Below, piece by piece: positions 44,206-53,857 of a stretch of DNA of 64,000 nt. Both the position numbers and the translations under genes were made by a program. The stretch lies in NCBI RefSeq assembly GCF_031679605.1, contig NZ_CP117522.1, positions 2,170,001 through 2,234,000 of the forward strand, written 5' to 3'. Source of the stretch: Streptomyces luomodiensis (lineage in GTDB: Bacteria; Actinomycetota; Actinomycetes; Streptomycetales; Streptomycetaceae). The notes beneath the pieces were generated by a model. The model saw only the letters and a list, made by a program, of their open reading frames with translations, was not told the origin of the DNA and ran no database searches. Within the stretch, counting starts at the first letter, position 1; every line of letters begins with the position of its first letter.

Positions 44206-45113
44206 CGTGTCCTCCCCGCAGAGGTTGGCGCCTCGGCGAGGCTGTGGCCGATGAGGCGTACCGGTTCGTGGAGACGCCCGATGGCGGTTAGCCAGGCGAA
44301 GGAGGCGGCGAACAGAGCGCCGACCACTGCCAGGACCAGCTGGCCTGTGAGGGTATCGAAGGGGTCCAGATAGGGCCGGTTGAAGACGGTCAGGCCGACG
44401 GCCATGCCGAGGGTGACGGTCACAGTGACCCTGACGCCGGTGCGGATGCTGACGCGGCCGGCGTCGATGCGCTGGCGCATGGCTACCTGTTCGCGGACCG
44501 AATCGGCCAGTTCCCCCAGGAGCGCGGCGAGTTGGCTGGCCTGGCGTTCGGCGGCCGTCACCAAGGCGGCGACCACGATGTCGGCGAGCGGGTCATCCAC
44601 CTCATCGGCGAAGGTCCGCAAGGCGACGGGCAGCGGCTGGGGGGATCGGATCGATGCGGCCAAGCAGTGCAGTTCTCGTTGCAGCGGTGCGGGAGCGATG
44701 GCGGCGGTGGTCAGGACAGCCTGTTCCAGTCCGGCAGCGGCGGAGAGAGTGTCGCGCAGCATCTCCGTCCACAGCGCGAGGGCTCCCATCCGCTCGGTCC
44801 GCGCAGCGGTGGCCCGGTCCAGTCCGAGGAGACCGGGAAGGGTGAGCAGTGCCGCGGTGGTCAGCACGGCAGCCACAGGCCATCTGGTCAACGCCCCCGT
44901 CGCCACTCCGGCTGTCAGGGCGATGGTGAGGCGGCGCCGGTTCCACCCGGACGGGAGGCGGCTGGCCATACGTTGCCGCCACCCATCGGTTCTGGCGTCG
45001 TGGGGAACGGGTCGGCGTAGCGCACCGGTAATGATCAGCAGGAGACCGGTACCGAAGAGGACACCGAGGATCGCGGCGACGACGCCCATTGCCTCACCCA
45101 GCCGCACGGTCAT
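44202..45113 (-). CDS. tadB: TadB-like inner-membrane platform protein
   Basis: A product of 303 residues with ATG at 45113 overlapping the CpaF stop (ATGA). GspF-type domain: MLRDTLSAAAGLEQAVLTTAAIAPAPLQRELHCLAASI and ADIVVAALVTAAERQASQLAALLGELADSVREQVAMRQRIDAGR. Helices lie at the N terminus and at LVLAVVGALFAASFAWLTA. Confidence 0.88.
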   Translation of the reverse strand: MTVRLGEAMGVVAAILGVLFGTGLLLIITGALRRPVPHDARTDGWRQRMASRLPSGWNRRRLTIALTAGVATGALTRWPVAAVLTTAALLTLPGLLGLDRATAARTERMGALALWTEMLRDTLSAAAGLEQAVLTTAAIAPAPLQRELHCLAASIRSPQPLPVALRTFADEVDDPLADIVVAALVTAAERQASQLAALLGELADSVREQVAMRQRIDAGRVSIRTGVRVTVTVTLGMAVGLTVFNRPYLDPFDTLTGQLVLAVVGALFAASFAWLTAIGRLHEPVRLIGHSLAEAPTSAGRTR

Positions 45114-46456
45114 CGATCTGCTCCCCACCAGGTGAAGCCCGCCGCTTCGGCATCCAGCCCAGCCCCGATCAGGTCATGGAGTGTCTCGGCACGCAGGGGC
45201 GTGGCCGGGATGGCCCGGCCGTCCGGCCCGGGACGGTAGATCTCGTTCGAGACCAGCTGCGACCCGTCGGCGTCGACGACCTCGCGCACCGAGTCGATCA
45301 CCCGCTTCCCCTCAGCGTCCCACCCCAGATGCACCACGAAGTGGACGGCGGACGCCACCAGCAGGTTGGTCGCCTCCAACGACAGGCGCTCCGGGGCTTG
45401 GGCGGCGTAGGCCGCGAGCTTGGTGAACACCCCGCGAGAGGTGGAAGCATGGATGGTGGACAGCGAGCCGTCGTTGCCCTGGCTCATCGCGTTGCACATC
45501 GGGATGACCTCGCTGCCGCGGATCTCGCCGACGATGACACGGTCAGGTGACATGCGCAGTCCCCAGCGCACCAGCTCCGCCTGGTCGATGGCGCCCTGTC
45601 CTTCGATATTGGGCTCCCGGGCCTGCATCGCCACCACATTGGGATGGGCCGCCGCATCAGCGTCAAGGCCGAGTTCGAAGGTGTCCTCGATGGTGATCAG
45701 CCGCTCGGTCGCCGGGATCTGGGAAGCGAAGGCACGCAGAACCGTGGTTTTCCCGACATTGGTGCCGCCGCCGATGATGATGTTCTTCCGGGCTCGTACC
45801 AGCGCCGCCAAGAAGGCCGCCATAGCCTGGTCGCACACTCCCAGGCGCACCAGGTCCTCCATGGATACGGCGGGGTACCGGTGCCGGCGTACGGACAGGG
45901 AAACGCGTCCGGTGACGGCCATCACAGCGAACAGCCGGGAGCCGTCGGGGAGCTGGAGATTCAGCCGGGGCATGCCGCGGTCGAAGCGGCGTTCCTCCCC
46001 GTCCACACTGGCGGCCAGGGTACGCACCAGCTCGATCAGTTCGGCATCCGACGCAGCGACCGGAGTCCCTCGGCGCCAGGCACCGTCTGCGGAGCGGATC
46101 CACACCACATCGCACCCGTTGACGCAGATGTTCTCGATCGATTCATCTCCCAGCAGACGCTCCAGCCTGCCGGTACCGAACAAGGCGTCCGTGACGGCCT
46201 GCGCAATGCGTTCTTCCACCGACCCATCCACGGTGCCACCGCCATGGGCCAAGGCGGCGCGGGCCCGTGCCGCCAGTTCCTCTTCCAGCAACCGTCCAAC
46301 CGTGGCCCGCCGCTGGGATTCGCTCTCCGGTGGCAGTCCTGCGGCTTCTCGTTCGTCGGCGTAGTGCGCCAGGCGGCTGACCACACTCTGGCGCACCTCC
46401 GCGGCCAGCTGCCGTTCGCTCTCATCGCGCAGACCGTAGTCCGTCATCGTGCTCAT
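45110..46456 (-). CDS. tadA: CpaF/TadA-type secretion ATPase
   Basis: A product of 448 residues. The N-terminal half is the CpaF N-domain (ERIAQAVTDALFGTGRLERLLGDESIENICVNGCDVVWI). Walker A is GGGTNVGKTTVLRAF (about 220-234), the Asp box ITIEDTFELGL, and Walker B/His box VIVGEIRGSEVIPM. It drives assembly and perhaps retraction of the pilus. It is a hexameric AAA-type motor acting at the membrane with TadB/TadC. Confidence 0.93.
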   Translation of the reverse strand: MSTMTDYGLRDESERQLAAEVRQSVVSRLAHYADEREAAGLPPESESQRRATVGRLLEEELAARARAALAHGGGTVDGSVEERIAQAVTDALFGTGRLERLLGDESIENICVNGCDVVWIRSADGAWRRGTPVAASDAELIELVRTLAASVDGEERRFDRGMPRLNLQLPDGSRLFAVMAVTGRVSLSVRRHRYPAVSMEDLVRLGVCDQAMAAFLAALVRARKNIIIGGGTNVGKTTVLRAFASQIPATERLITIEDTFELGLDADAAAHPNVVAMQAREPNIEGQGAIDQAELVRWGLRMSPDRVIVGEIRGSEVIPMCNAMSQGNDGSLSTIHASTSRGVFTKLAAYAAQAPERLSLEATNLLVASAVHFVVHLGWDAEGKRVIDSVREVVDADGSQLVSNEIYRPGPDGRAIPATPLRAETLHDLIGAGLDAEAAGFTWWGADR

Positions 46457-47298
46457 GGCTGGCTCTCCTTCGTCGCACGCCCTGCCAGCCCACGCCGAAG
46501 GTTGCCGCCCGGGGCCGGCACGGCTCCCAGCCCCGCGAGGGCGCCGCTGAGCCCCTTCACCGCCACCTCGTTAGTACCACTCAACTGCCGTGCACCATCA
46601 CCAGCTGCCGCCATCAACCGCAGCGCTCGCCAACCAGAGGTCCGCAACACCGAACGAACCTTCCCGCCCAACACGTCAGCCGCCTTGGTGTCCCAGGGCA
46701 GGAAGACGACCCGGCTGACGCCGAGCGTTGCGGTGATCTCCTCAGCCGCATACGGGCACGGCCCTACCACGGCCAGCACGTACCGATCCGCTCGCGGCCC
46801 GGCCCCCGTCAGATGCGCATACGCGTGTGCCAGCGCATCCGCCCCACCTCGAGCCACCAGCACCACAGCCTCTGCCGCCTCGAGCAGGTCCTCGGCTTCC
46901 TCACTGATACGGCCTACGTCCAGCACGACCGTGCCCCGGTCTCCCTCATCGCCTAGCAGTACCCGCTGCACGGACTCGGTCACTAACCGGACCGCCTCCG
47001 CGCAGGCTCTGCCGCTGGCTGGCGAAGCCACCGCGCGGACGCCAAAAGGCAGTTCCGTTGTCGCCGCGAGGAGTGACCCGGGCCGTTCCTTTCGGGCCGA
47101 GGTAGCCACATCCAGCAGACCCGGGGTATGCGGAACGCCGAACCGGACCGCCAGATCACCACCCGAGCCATCGGCCTCGACCACCACCGGCCGCACTCCC
47201 CCATCCGCCCGCACCGGCCACGCAGCCGCCAGAGCCAGCACTGTCGTGGTTACCCCGGGGGCGCCCTTGATCGACCCGACCGCGATCAACCGCCTCAC
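46453..47298 (-). CDS. TadZ/CpaE-like ParA-family protein
   Basis: A product of 281 residues. The deviant Walker A SIKGAPGVTTTVLAL and VVVEADGSGGDLAVRFG identify a MinD/ParA ATPase as in TadZ/CpaE, which localise the pilus machine. GTVVLDVGRISEEAEDLLEAAEAVVLVARGG follows. It lacks a receiver-like atypical N domain. It overlaps CpaF by 4 bp. Confidence 0.82.
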   Translation of the reverse strand: MRRLIAVGSIKGAPGVTTTVLALAAAWPVRADGGVRPVVVEADGSGGDLAVRFGVPHTPGLLDVATSARKERPGSLLAATTELPFGVRAVASPASGRACAEAVRLVTESVQRVLLGDEGDRGTVVLDVGRISEEAEDLLEAAEAVVLVARGGADALAHAYAHLTGAGPRADRYVLAVVGPCPYAAEEITATLGVSRVVFLPWDTKAADVLGGKVRSVLRTSGWRALRLMAAAGDGARQLSGTNEVAVKGLSGALAGLGAVPAPGGNLRRGLAGRATKESQP

Positions 47299-47999
47299 GG
47301 TGCCTCCCGCCCTTCAGCAGGAAGCACCACCACACGCGGGTGCTCAATCCCTGCAGCGCGCCGCACCGCCCCTGTCTCCACGAGCATGGTCAACACTCGC
47401 ACCCCACCTGGAGACTCAGCAGCCTTCGCGCCGGTCACCGTCCCCACTACCGGAGCTGCGGCCTCCCCCTCTTCACTCTCTCCAGTGACAGTCCCATCTG
47501 GACCCTCCAACACAGCCACCCGGTCACCACGCACCACCCCAGGCGATGCGCTACCCGCCTCGATAGCGAAAGCCACCTCCGACTGCCCCTTGGGGGGAAA
47601 GGCCCGCGCGCCTCCAAACTGCCCCGGTGCCAACAGTGCCCCTGCCACCAGCGGTACCTTCGCCCGCCGTCCCAGCACCCTCGCCCGATCTGCTGCCGAG
47701 ACGATGCCGGTCTCAGATGCCACTTCCACCTGCCGCAGATCACCCGCATCAAGGACGTGTCCGGCCGGCACATCCCTCGCGAGCACCAGCGCCTTCTCCC
47801 GCTCCCCCACCACCGACATGAGCAACACGAAGCCGACCGCGGAGACGACCACCGTCCCCGAGCCGGCCCAGATCCATCCCGGCCTCCGCCGCACTCCGCC
47901 CGTCGCAGTCGGCGGCCGCTGCTGCGGATCAGACGATCGCGCCCCTGGCAGACCAATGCCCGCACCCCTCGAGCGCGAAGGAGACATGGAGGTACCCAC
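47295..47999 (-). CDS. CpaB/RcpC-like SAF-domain protein
   Basis: A product of 234 residues. A cytoplasmic basic lead precedes one helix (IWAGSGTVVVSAVGFVLLMSVVG). A SAF domain follows (KALVLARDVPAGHVLDAGDLRQVEVASETGIVSAADRARVLGRRAKVPLVAGALLAPGQF), as in CpaB/FlgA proteins of Tad systems. The start may be GTG 47999 or ATG 47987. It overlaps the next gene by 4 bp. Confidence 0.8.
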   Translation of the reverse strand: MGTSMSPSRSRGAGIGLPGARSSDPQQRPPTATGGVRRRPGWIWAGSGTVVVSAVGFVLLMSVVGEREKALVLARDVPAGHVLDAGDLRQVEVASETGIVSAADRARVLGRRAKVPLVAGALLAPGQFGGARAFPPKGQSEVAFAIEAGSASPGVVRGDRVAVLEGPDGTVTGESEEGEAAAPVVGTVTGAKAAESPGGVRVLTMLVETGAVRRAAGIEHPRVVVLPAEGREAP

Positions 48000-48073
48000 A
48001 ATTCACTCCAGGGAAGGAAAACTCGCTGATTGCCACAGGCCCGCTCCGCGGACCGCATCTCGTCGCGGTGTCG

Positions 48074-48919
48074 TCACCGCACGACGACAGCCTGAACCTC
48101 GTCGACCGCAAGCGGCCTCTCGGCGGTTATCACCAGCCCTGGCACCCGACCACTCTGTCCACCACCGTGCCACTCAACATCCCACGTCACCTGCACCGAC
48201 ACCGTGAACGCCCGGCCTGGCTCGCCGACAGACGACTTCCGATAGGTGTAACCACAATCAGGCGACGGCTGGTCCGGCCGCAACTTTCCCGAGTACTCGC
48301 TACCAGGTCCGGTGCACGTGACCGTGCCACCCTCGCCCATCGACCACGTCGTCTGACGCGGCCGAGCCGTTGCTGTGACCCTCAAGCCTGGCACCACCGC
48401 GGTCTCCGTCACCGGCCCCCACGTACTGTGCTCCACCCACATCCACGTGGGCACGCTCACCACTTGTATGAAATCTTCATCCGGACTCGTCCGGATCACA
48501 GGCTTCGGCAGCTGCAAACTCTCCACAGCTCGTTGGGCGACGACCGCTACCGGCACCTTCTGGTGATGCTTCCGCTTGGGTCTTTTCGGCCTTCCCTCGC
48601 CAAAATGCGGCAAGATCCCCAAACCATCGCCGAGCCCGTACTCCCATCCGTTCGATGTGACCGTCGGCGACTCACCGGAAGCACCCCGCCGATGATGCAA
48701 GGGGCCTCTTCGGGAATGGGCCGTTCCCTTTCTGCTCACGCCAGCCATACGCCTGCCACGGGTCTCGGCGCGTACTTGGCATCCGCCAGCTGCGCAACTT
48801 ACCCCACCAAAGATGCCTCGTCCGTCATCAGCTTGCGCAAACGGTCCGGTCACCATGAGATCCAACACTCCAAGCAGTGAAGCGATGGTCCAAACGCCAA
48901 CGCGTCGCGCAGTCAACAT
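48074..48919 (-). CDS. Secreted protein upstream of the Tad operon
   Basis: A product of 281 residues with a signal-like N terminus (VGVWTIASLLGVLDLMVTGPFAQA). The mature part has Cys pairs (GGVSCAAGGCQV and TVTCTGPG...DCGYTY) and a beta-rich C-terminal half (FTVSVQVTWDVEWHGGG). Similar exported proteins precede tad genes in streptomycetes. Function unknown. It lies 75 bp upstream of the SAF gene. Confidence 0.65.
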   Translation of the reverse strand: MLTARRVGVWTIASLLGVLDLMVTGPFAQADDGRGIFGGVSCAAGGCQVRAETRGRRMAGVSRKGTAHSRRGPLHHRRGASGESPTVTSNGWEYGLGDGLGILPHFGEGRPKRPKRKHHQKVPVAVVAQRAVESLQLPKPVIRTSPDEDFIQVVSVPTWMWVEHSTWGPVTETAVVPGLRVTATARPRQTTWSMGEGGTVTCTGPGSEYSGKLRPDQPSPDCGYTYRKSSVGEPGRAFTVSVQVTWDVEWHGGGQSGRVPGLVITAERPLAVDEVQAVVVR

Positions 48920-49452
48920 GTTCCGGCATCATGCATGTAGAGATACGAGACCTTCCATACAGAGCCCTTACGCAGCACTGTAGCGTCAGTCCTGAAGTGG
49001 CTGCCCGGAACATCGTTCTTCAGCTTTCCATCAAGCCTGTACTGAAGCCAATCGGTACCATCCACGCAATCTCGCAGTCTTACCTTATGAGCGGCCACCA
49101 TGACGACCTCAGGATTAATGCGCGGCGTTCCCTTGACGACTACCTTCTCTTTCTTGGCGTTTTTCAAGCCGTGCTTTATCAATTCTAGGGCTCCGTCTGT
49201 CGCGTGGTCGTCCAACAGCGGAGAGCCCGCGTCGGATGTGGCCGATGCGGCGACCAGGTCCCGCCACATGGCCCGGTAAGCCACTCGGGCATCACTCTCG
49301 GACTCATGAGCGATGTGCGATGAGCTGTTCGAGGTTGAGACTGAAGGCTCGCGTTTGACAGGTGACGCGCCGTCTGAGTCCGCTCCCGAACAACCGATCG
49401 CACATAAGTTGGCAACCAAGGTGACTACGGGAGCAATCCAGCACCTTGTCAT
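48913..49452 (-). CDS. Probable lipoprotein
   Basis: A product of 179 residues with ATG at 49452. MTRCWIAPVVTLVANLCAIGC is a type II signal peptide with lipobox CAIGC. The mature part (VAYRAMWRDLVAASATSDAGSPLLDDHATDGALELIKHGL...VVVKGTPRINPEVV...SYLYMHDAGTC) resembles small NTF2-like lipoproteins of actinomycetes. It overlaps the next gene by 7 bp and thus leads the operon. A GTG at 49470 is an alternative start. Confidence 0.72.
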   Translation of the reverse strand: MTRCWIAPVVTLVANLCAIGCSGADSDGASPVKREPSVSTSNSSSHIAHESESDARVAYRAMWRDLVAASATSDAGSPLLDDHATDGALELIKHGLKNAKKEKVVVKGTPRINPEVVMVAAHKVRLRDCVDGTDWLQYRLDGKLKNDVPGSHFRTDATVLRKGSVWKVSYLYMHDAGTC

Positions 49453-49768
49453 ATGTTCAAGAGTCCACACAGGCCCCCACCTTCTGCTCAACAACAAAGA
49501 AGAGAGTAGCAGGCCCCTTGGCCTAGGCTGCACAGATTCTCGCGCCGGCAGGACATCAATCCTCGCATGAATAGATCCCACCACCGCTGCGCAACTATGA
49601 AAATCGCATTTCATACCTGAGGCGGCATCACCAATGCAGGTCAATCAGACTTCCAGCGCATGCCTACCATTTTATGGTGCACACTCAGGGAACGCGTTGG
49701 CGCAGCCGCACGCCAAATTTGAGCCTCCGCAATACTTTTCGTTGAATTTAGATTGCGAGAAGTCACTT
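49453..49768. other. Intergenic region, low GC
   Basis: A stretch of 316 bp between lipoprotein start and ATPase stop. A/T-rich pieces (CCATTTTATGGTGC, TACTTTTCGTTGAATTTAG) make it different from surroundings; it holds the promoter of the leftward operon. No gene seen. Confidence 0.45.
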
Positions 49769-50215
49769 TCATCGTTTAGCCACTCCAGCCCCCCCCGATG
49801 CGGTAAGGATTTCCATCCAGGCGACTTTCGCACCGCCCCCTGACGGGCGGAACCCCCATCGGCCGCGCGCAAACGCCTCTACGATCTGCAATCCGCGCCC
49901 CCGTTCCGGCAACTCCATGAGAGTCTTCGCCCCACCGTTATGCGATGAGGGCATAGCCGGTAGAAACGAATTACTGTCTTGGATCTCAAAGATGAACGAG
50001 CTGCGTTTGCGAATGAGGCGCATCTCGTACGGACCGTGTGCGTGTTCCAAAGCATTGGCCGTGAGTTCCCACGCCGCCATTACCGCCTCTCCGATGGTCT
50101 CATCGGGGATCCGTAGCTCGTGCAGTGCGCACCGCAACGCAACGCGACATTGTGAAGCGTCATGGTGGGTTCTGCCCGTCCAACGCCAAATCAATACCTG
50201 GCCGCCGTCTCTCAT
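49769..50215 (-). CDS. RsbW/anti-sigma-like HATPase_c protein
   Basis: A product of 148 residues from ATG 50215. AVMAAWELTANALEHAHGPYEMRLIRK is the N box, FEIQDSNS the G1-type box, and ELPERGRGLQIVEAFARGRWGFRPSGGGAKVAWMEI the closing boxes. This is the Streptomyces form of RsbW-like ATPases that bind anti-sigma antagonists or switch proteins. A frame extends to 50458 but typical length supports 50215. Confidence 0.82.
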   Translation of the reverse strand: MRDGGQVLIWRWTGRTHHDASQCRVALRCALHELRIPDETIGEAVMAAWELTANALEHAHGPYEMRLIRKRSSFIFEIQDSNSFLPAMPSSHNGGAKTLMELPERGRGLQIVEAFARGRWGFRPSGGGAKVAWMEILTASGGAGVAKR

Positions 50216-51127
50216 CTGTGTCACAGCCGCATCCTTCGCGCAGTTTGGGCTGCCCACAGAGATAGGCCGCCGAGGGCGTTTCTGGACGCAAACTGTATGG
50301 TGCTCGTACCGCTCGACAGGAGTGATGCGGCGACGAAACAAATTTCGACCATGTGGACTCCTGCGAATGGTCCGCGAATGGAACGCAACCACGACACCAC
50401 AGATCAGTTCTAGAGCGGAATAACCACGTGGAGTGAACTCTGCCTGTCGCCGAATCACGACACAAAGCTTTTCGCTGACACAGAGATCGACGCCTTCACT
50501 CGTCGATTACGAAATCACTCGCTTCTCTGATGGATCGTTTACAACGACAGGGACGACCCATAACCAGATATTATTCGGCTACGCTTCGGAGACCCGTGAA
50601 GAAAGGCGCAATCTGCGAGCGAGTCGCGGGCACCATACACGCGAAGGCCTCGACCGGACCCTGACAAAGAGACGGCACGCCACAACCGACACCTCTGGGC
50701 ATTGCCCGCGCATGGGAGCAGCCCCTGGCCGGGCTGGCTCGTGGCAGCTGTAATAGAAAAGCAGGGCGTCGTCTGCCTCGGCGCCACAACTCATGTCGAG
50801 GACATCCAGCGAGTCGGCTTCCGGCGGTAAAGTGGGCTGTCAGGCAAGGCTGATCAGATGCTGCCCCCCCTGCGGGCCGCTTGCGGGCAAGAAGGTACTC
50901 CGTCGTCGAGGCCCCGGATTCTGCTGCCTGCACCAGCTCCCGTTCCAAGGGCGTGGGTATATCTCCCTGGTCGAGTCCTGCCGAGTACACGGCCCGCGTT
51001 CAGGATTCCCTCAGCGGGGACCTCCAGGCGTTCTTGGCAGGATGGATGAGCGAGCACCTCTCGGGCGACGTACCCATTGCGGCAACGGGTCCGTCTTCAA
51101 AGATCATCCGGGTGGTAGATCATGGGG
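50216..51127. other. Gene-poor region with possible peptidase remnant
   Basis: About 900 bp without an intact gene. On the minus strand near 50720-50800, ADDALLFYYSCHEPA resembles the caspase-family LLFYYSGHG motif, preceded in another frame by helical text ending near 50990. If real it is a broken remnant. Confidence 0.3.
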
Positions 51128-51690
51128 TCGTGGTACGTCGTCATGAACTCACTGATCAGGAGTGGGAGTTACTCGCTGCTGATACCCCGGGCCGCGACGG
51201 GGCGGCCCCGCGTGGAGGACCGGCAGGTCGTCAACGGGATGGTCTACAAGATCGCACCGGGATCTCCTGGCGTGACTTGCCGGAACGCTACGGGCCGTGG
51301 AAGACCGTGTACACCCGCTTCCGCTGCTACGCCCTCGACGGCGTCTTCACACGGGCCCTGCAGCAGATCCAAGCCCACGCCGACGCGGCCGGCGACATCG
51401 ACTGGCTGGTCCAGATCGACTCCACCATCGTCCGCGCCCACCAGCACGCCGCCGCCACCGGCCGAAATGGGGGCGACATCGGCAGGACGAACCGGACGAT
51501 CACGCCCTCGGCCGATCCCGAGGCGGGCTGACGACCCAGATTCACCTCGCCTGCGACGGCAAGGGCCGCCCGCTCGCGATCCTGGTGACGCCCGGCCAAC
51601 GCCACGACAGTGTCTGCGCACGCCCTCTGCTGGAACGGATCCGTGTTCCCCGCACCGGCCTGGGCCGGCCTCGGTGCAAGCCCGGCCACC
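51128..51690 (+). pseudogene. IS5-family transposase remnant
   Basis: The transposase is spread over three frames: VVRRHELTDQEWELLA, then PRAATGRPRVEDRQVVNGMVYKI, then RTGISWRDLPERYGPWKTVYTRFRCYALDGVF...IDWLVQIDSTIVRAHQHAA, and finally GRSRGGLTTQIHLACDGKGRPLAILVTPGQRHDS. The C-terminal catalytic part is absent. It ends where the FxLD-type methyltransferase remnant begins on the other strand. Confidence 0.85.
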
Positions 51691-52425
51691 CGCGGATCGT
51701 CGGCGATGCCCCTGCGCAGCGGCATGAAGGTGTTCACTCCGGAGCCGATGCTGCGCCAACGGCCTTCGACTTCGCGCTCGAAGGCGATCGAGCGGGAGAC
51801 GCTGCCGCGCAGCCGCAGCGGTGAGAGCAGTCGGCCACCGGGAGCAAGCTGGTCGAGCCAGGCGTGGGCACCGCGTGGGCGCCGACGGTCGCCACGATCC
51901 GGTCGTAGGGGGCGTTGGCGGACCCTGGGCGCCGTCGCCGAGGACGGCGGTGACGTTGTCCAGGCCAGCGGCCTTCAGGCTGGTGCAGGTGCCTTCCACG
52001 ATGTCGTCGTCCACGTCGATGGTGGTGACGTGCCCCTGCTCGCCCACAAGGTGTCCGAGCAATCCGGCGTTGAAGCCGGTTCCGGCCCCCAGCTCCAGTA
52101 CCTTCATGCCAGGCTCGACGTGGAGCTGTTCCAGCATCAGGGCGACGATGTCGGGCTCGGAAGCACAGCTGATCGACCGACCGGCGCTGTCGTACTTGGT
52201 GTCCACCGTGGTGTTGGAGTACGTTTTCTCCAGAGGCGCCTGGGGGACGAAGAGGTGACGGGGCACGGCCCGCATCGCCTGCTCCACCCGCGCGGTGCGG
52301 ATGCTGCCGCCCTGGACCAATTGGTCTACGAGGCGGGCACGCAGGGCATCGGGGTTGGTCTCGATGGTGTCGCTGTTCACCCCGGTGACAGTAGTGGCCG
52401 CCTCGCCCGCGCCGAGCGGAGTCAT
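51691..52425 (-). pseudogene. FxLD-type RiPP methyltransferase remnant
   Basis: The minus strand starts (ATG 52425 or GTG 52380) and reads NPDALRARLVDQLVQGGSIRTARVEQAMRAVPRHLFVPQAPLEKTYSNTTVD, with SAM motif VLELGAGTGFNAGLLGHLVG, like PCMT-fold methyltransferases of FxLD lanthipeptide systems. After DGAQG the frame shifts to APYDRIVATVGAHAVPTP, then again to NTFMPLRRGIADDPR, where the IS5 remnant cuts it. It would have methylated a RiPP precursor; now inactive. Confidence 0.75.
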
Positions 52426-52439
52426 TATCAAGATCTGTG

Positions 52440-52903
52440 GATCGGGTCGGGCGAGGCGACTTGGTGGACATCCTGGCCTTGATGTCGTTCTCGCCGTGAC
52501 GAGTGACTTCGTGCAGGCCCAGTCGCCGGTAGAGGGTCTGGGCTCGCTGGCTGACGACGAGGACGTCCAAGGTGAGGTCCCGGCCATGCTGGTGAGCCTG
52601 ATGCAGGAGGCTGCGGATGAGCTGGCTGCCGATACCGCGTCCCTGGTGGTCGGGGTGGAACTCGATCCGCGCCAGGTAGATCTCCGTCGGCCGGTGCTCG
52701 ACGTGGAGCATGCCGGCGTCCGCGCCGTCGGCGGTGATGATCCGCCATCGGACCGGGATGAGCGTGCGGGCGTGGAAGTCGCGTTGGATCTGTTCGTCCC
52801 AGCCCCAGATGGCCGCGACGTAGGCGCCCATGACGGCTTTGTGCAGCTGGAAGCAGTACTCGCTGTCCGCGGATGTGGCCGACCGCAGGCCGATGGCGGT
52901 CAT
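52440..52903 (-). pseudogene. GNAT acetyltransferase without own stop
   Basis: ATG at 52903 overlaps the stop of the IS256-type remnant. MTAIGLRSATSADSEYCFQLHKAVMGAYVAAIWGWDEQIQRDFHA is an N-terminal GNAT start; IEFHPDHQGRGIGSQLIRSLLHQA is the acetyl-CoA loop, and RAQTLYRRLGLHEVTRHGENDIKARM the end. After about residue 150 no stop occurs until 51734, so the frame runs through the methyltransferase gene out of phase. The true C terminus seems lost by a frameshift. Confidence 0.7.
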
Positions 52904-53584
52904 GCGGTCTGCTCCTGGAGCCGCTCGACGAGTAGGCCGCGTTCGAAGCGGGCTCCGGCGCGGACGAGGGCGACGAGGTGGGGTGCGTTAACCGCCCGCC
53001 ATCGCTGCTGGGCCGAGGCCTCCTCCAGGCAAACGTTGAGGTGGATGCCCTCGGCCCACACGTACACAGAGTCGTCCTCGGACAGGTCGCGGTCCATGAA
53101 GGCGGCGTGATCAGCCTGCCACTGCTGAGTGAGGCGGGTGACGGTCGCCGGCGAGAGCCCGGCCGCCGAGCCGAGGAACTGCTCCAGAGCCGGGACGAAG
53201 TCGCTGGAGGACAGGCCGTGCAGGTAGAGCAGTGGCAGCACCTCGCTGATCTTCGGGGACTTGCGGCACCACGGCGGCAGAATCGCGGAGGAGAACCGCT
53301 TGCGCTCACCCGTGGCCTCGTCAACGCCCTTGTCGTTCACCCACGGGGGCCTTCACCTCGACCACGCCGGCCGCGATGGTGGCCTTCCGGGGCTGGTGGT
53401 AGCCGTTGCGGACCACGAGCCGCCGGCCGGTCTCGTCGCGCTGGTCAGCCAACTCGCTCATGTAGGCGTTGAATTCGACCTCCAGGGCCGCCACGAGCAT
53501 CCGCCTCGCACCCTCCCGGACGATCTCGTCGATCGAAGAGGAGCCGTTGGCGGTGGTGCCGTCGTCGTTGACTACGCTGAGCAC
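52900..53584 (-). pseudogene. IS256-family transposase, frameshifted and internally deleted
   Basis: From GTG 53584: VLSVVNDDG, SIDEIVREGARRMLVAALEVEFNAYMSEL, then a frameshift near 53330 to DEATGERKRFSSAILPPWCRKSPKISEVLPLLYLHGLSS. After IHLNVCLEEA the sequence jumps to SAQQRWRAVNAPHLVALVRAGARFERG, so about 200 residues of the catalytic core are missing. The stop overlaps the GNAT start. Confidence 0.85.
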
Positions 53585-53857
53585 GGGCGTGCCTTCCCGA
53601 CCGGTGCTGCGAACACCGGCCCACTCGATGACCATCAATCGATCACTCGGGAAGGTACGCCCTTCGCGTGCTCCCCGAGCTCCGATCCACAGGTCTCGAG
53701 CATGGATCACGTGGAGAACTGACCACGTACTGCGCGGCTGAGGGTGCGGCGCGGCGGCGGTCACTGAGGAGTTGATGGAGGCACGTGTACGCCAGTATCT
53801 AGATGGCTCCCACCAAAACCGTGTCTTACGTGGTGAGGCAGGTAGGACTCTCCAGCC

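Noticed and set aside
49569..49644. Longer form of the lipoprotein from 49644
   Set aside because: Extra 64 residues precede a clear signal peptide with lipobox; ATG 49452 fits better.
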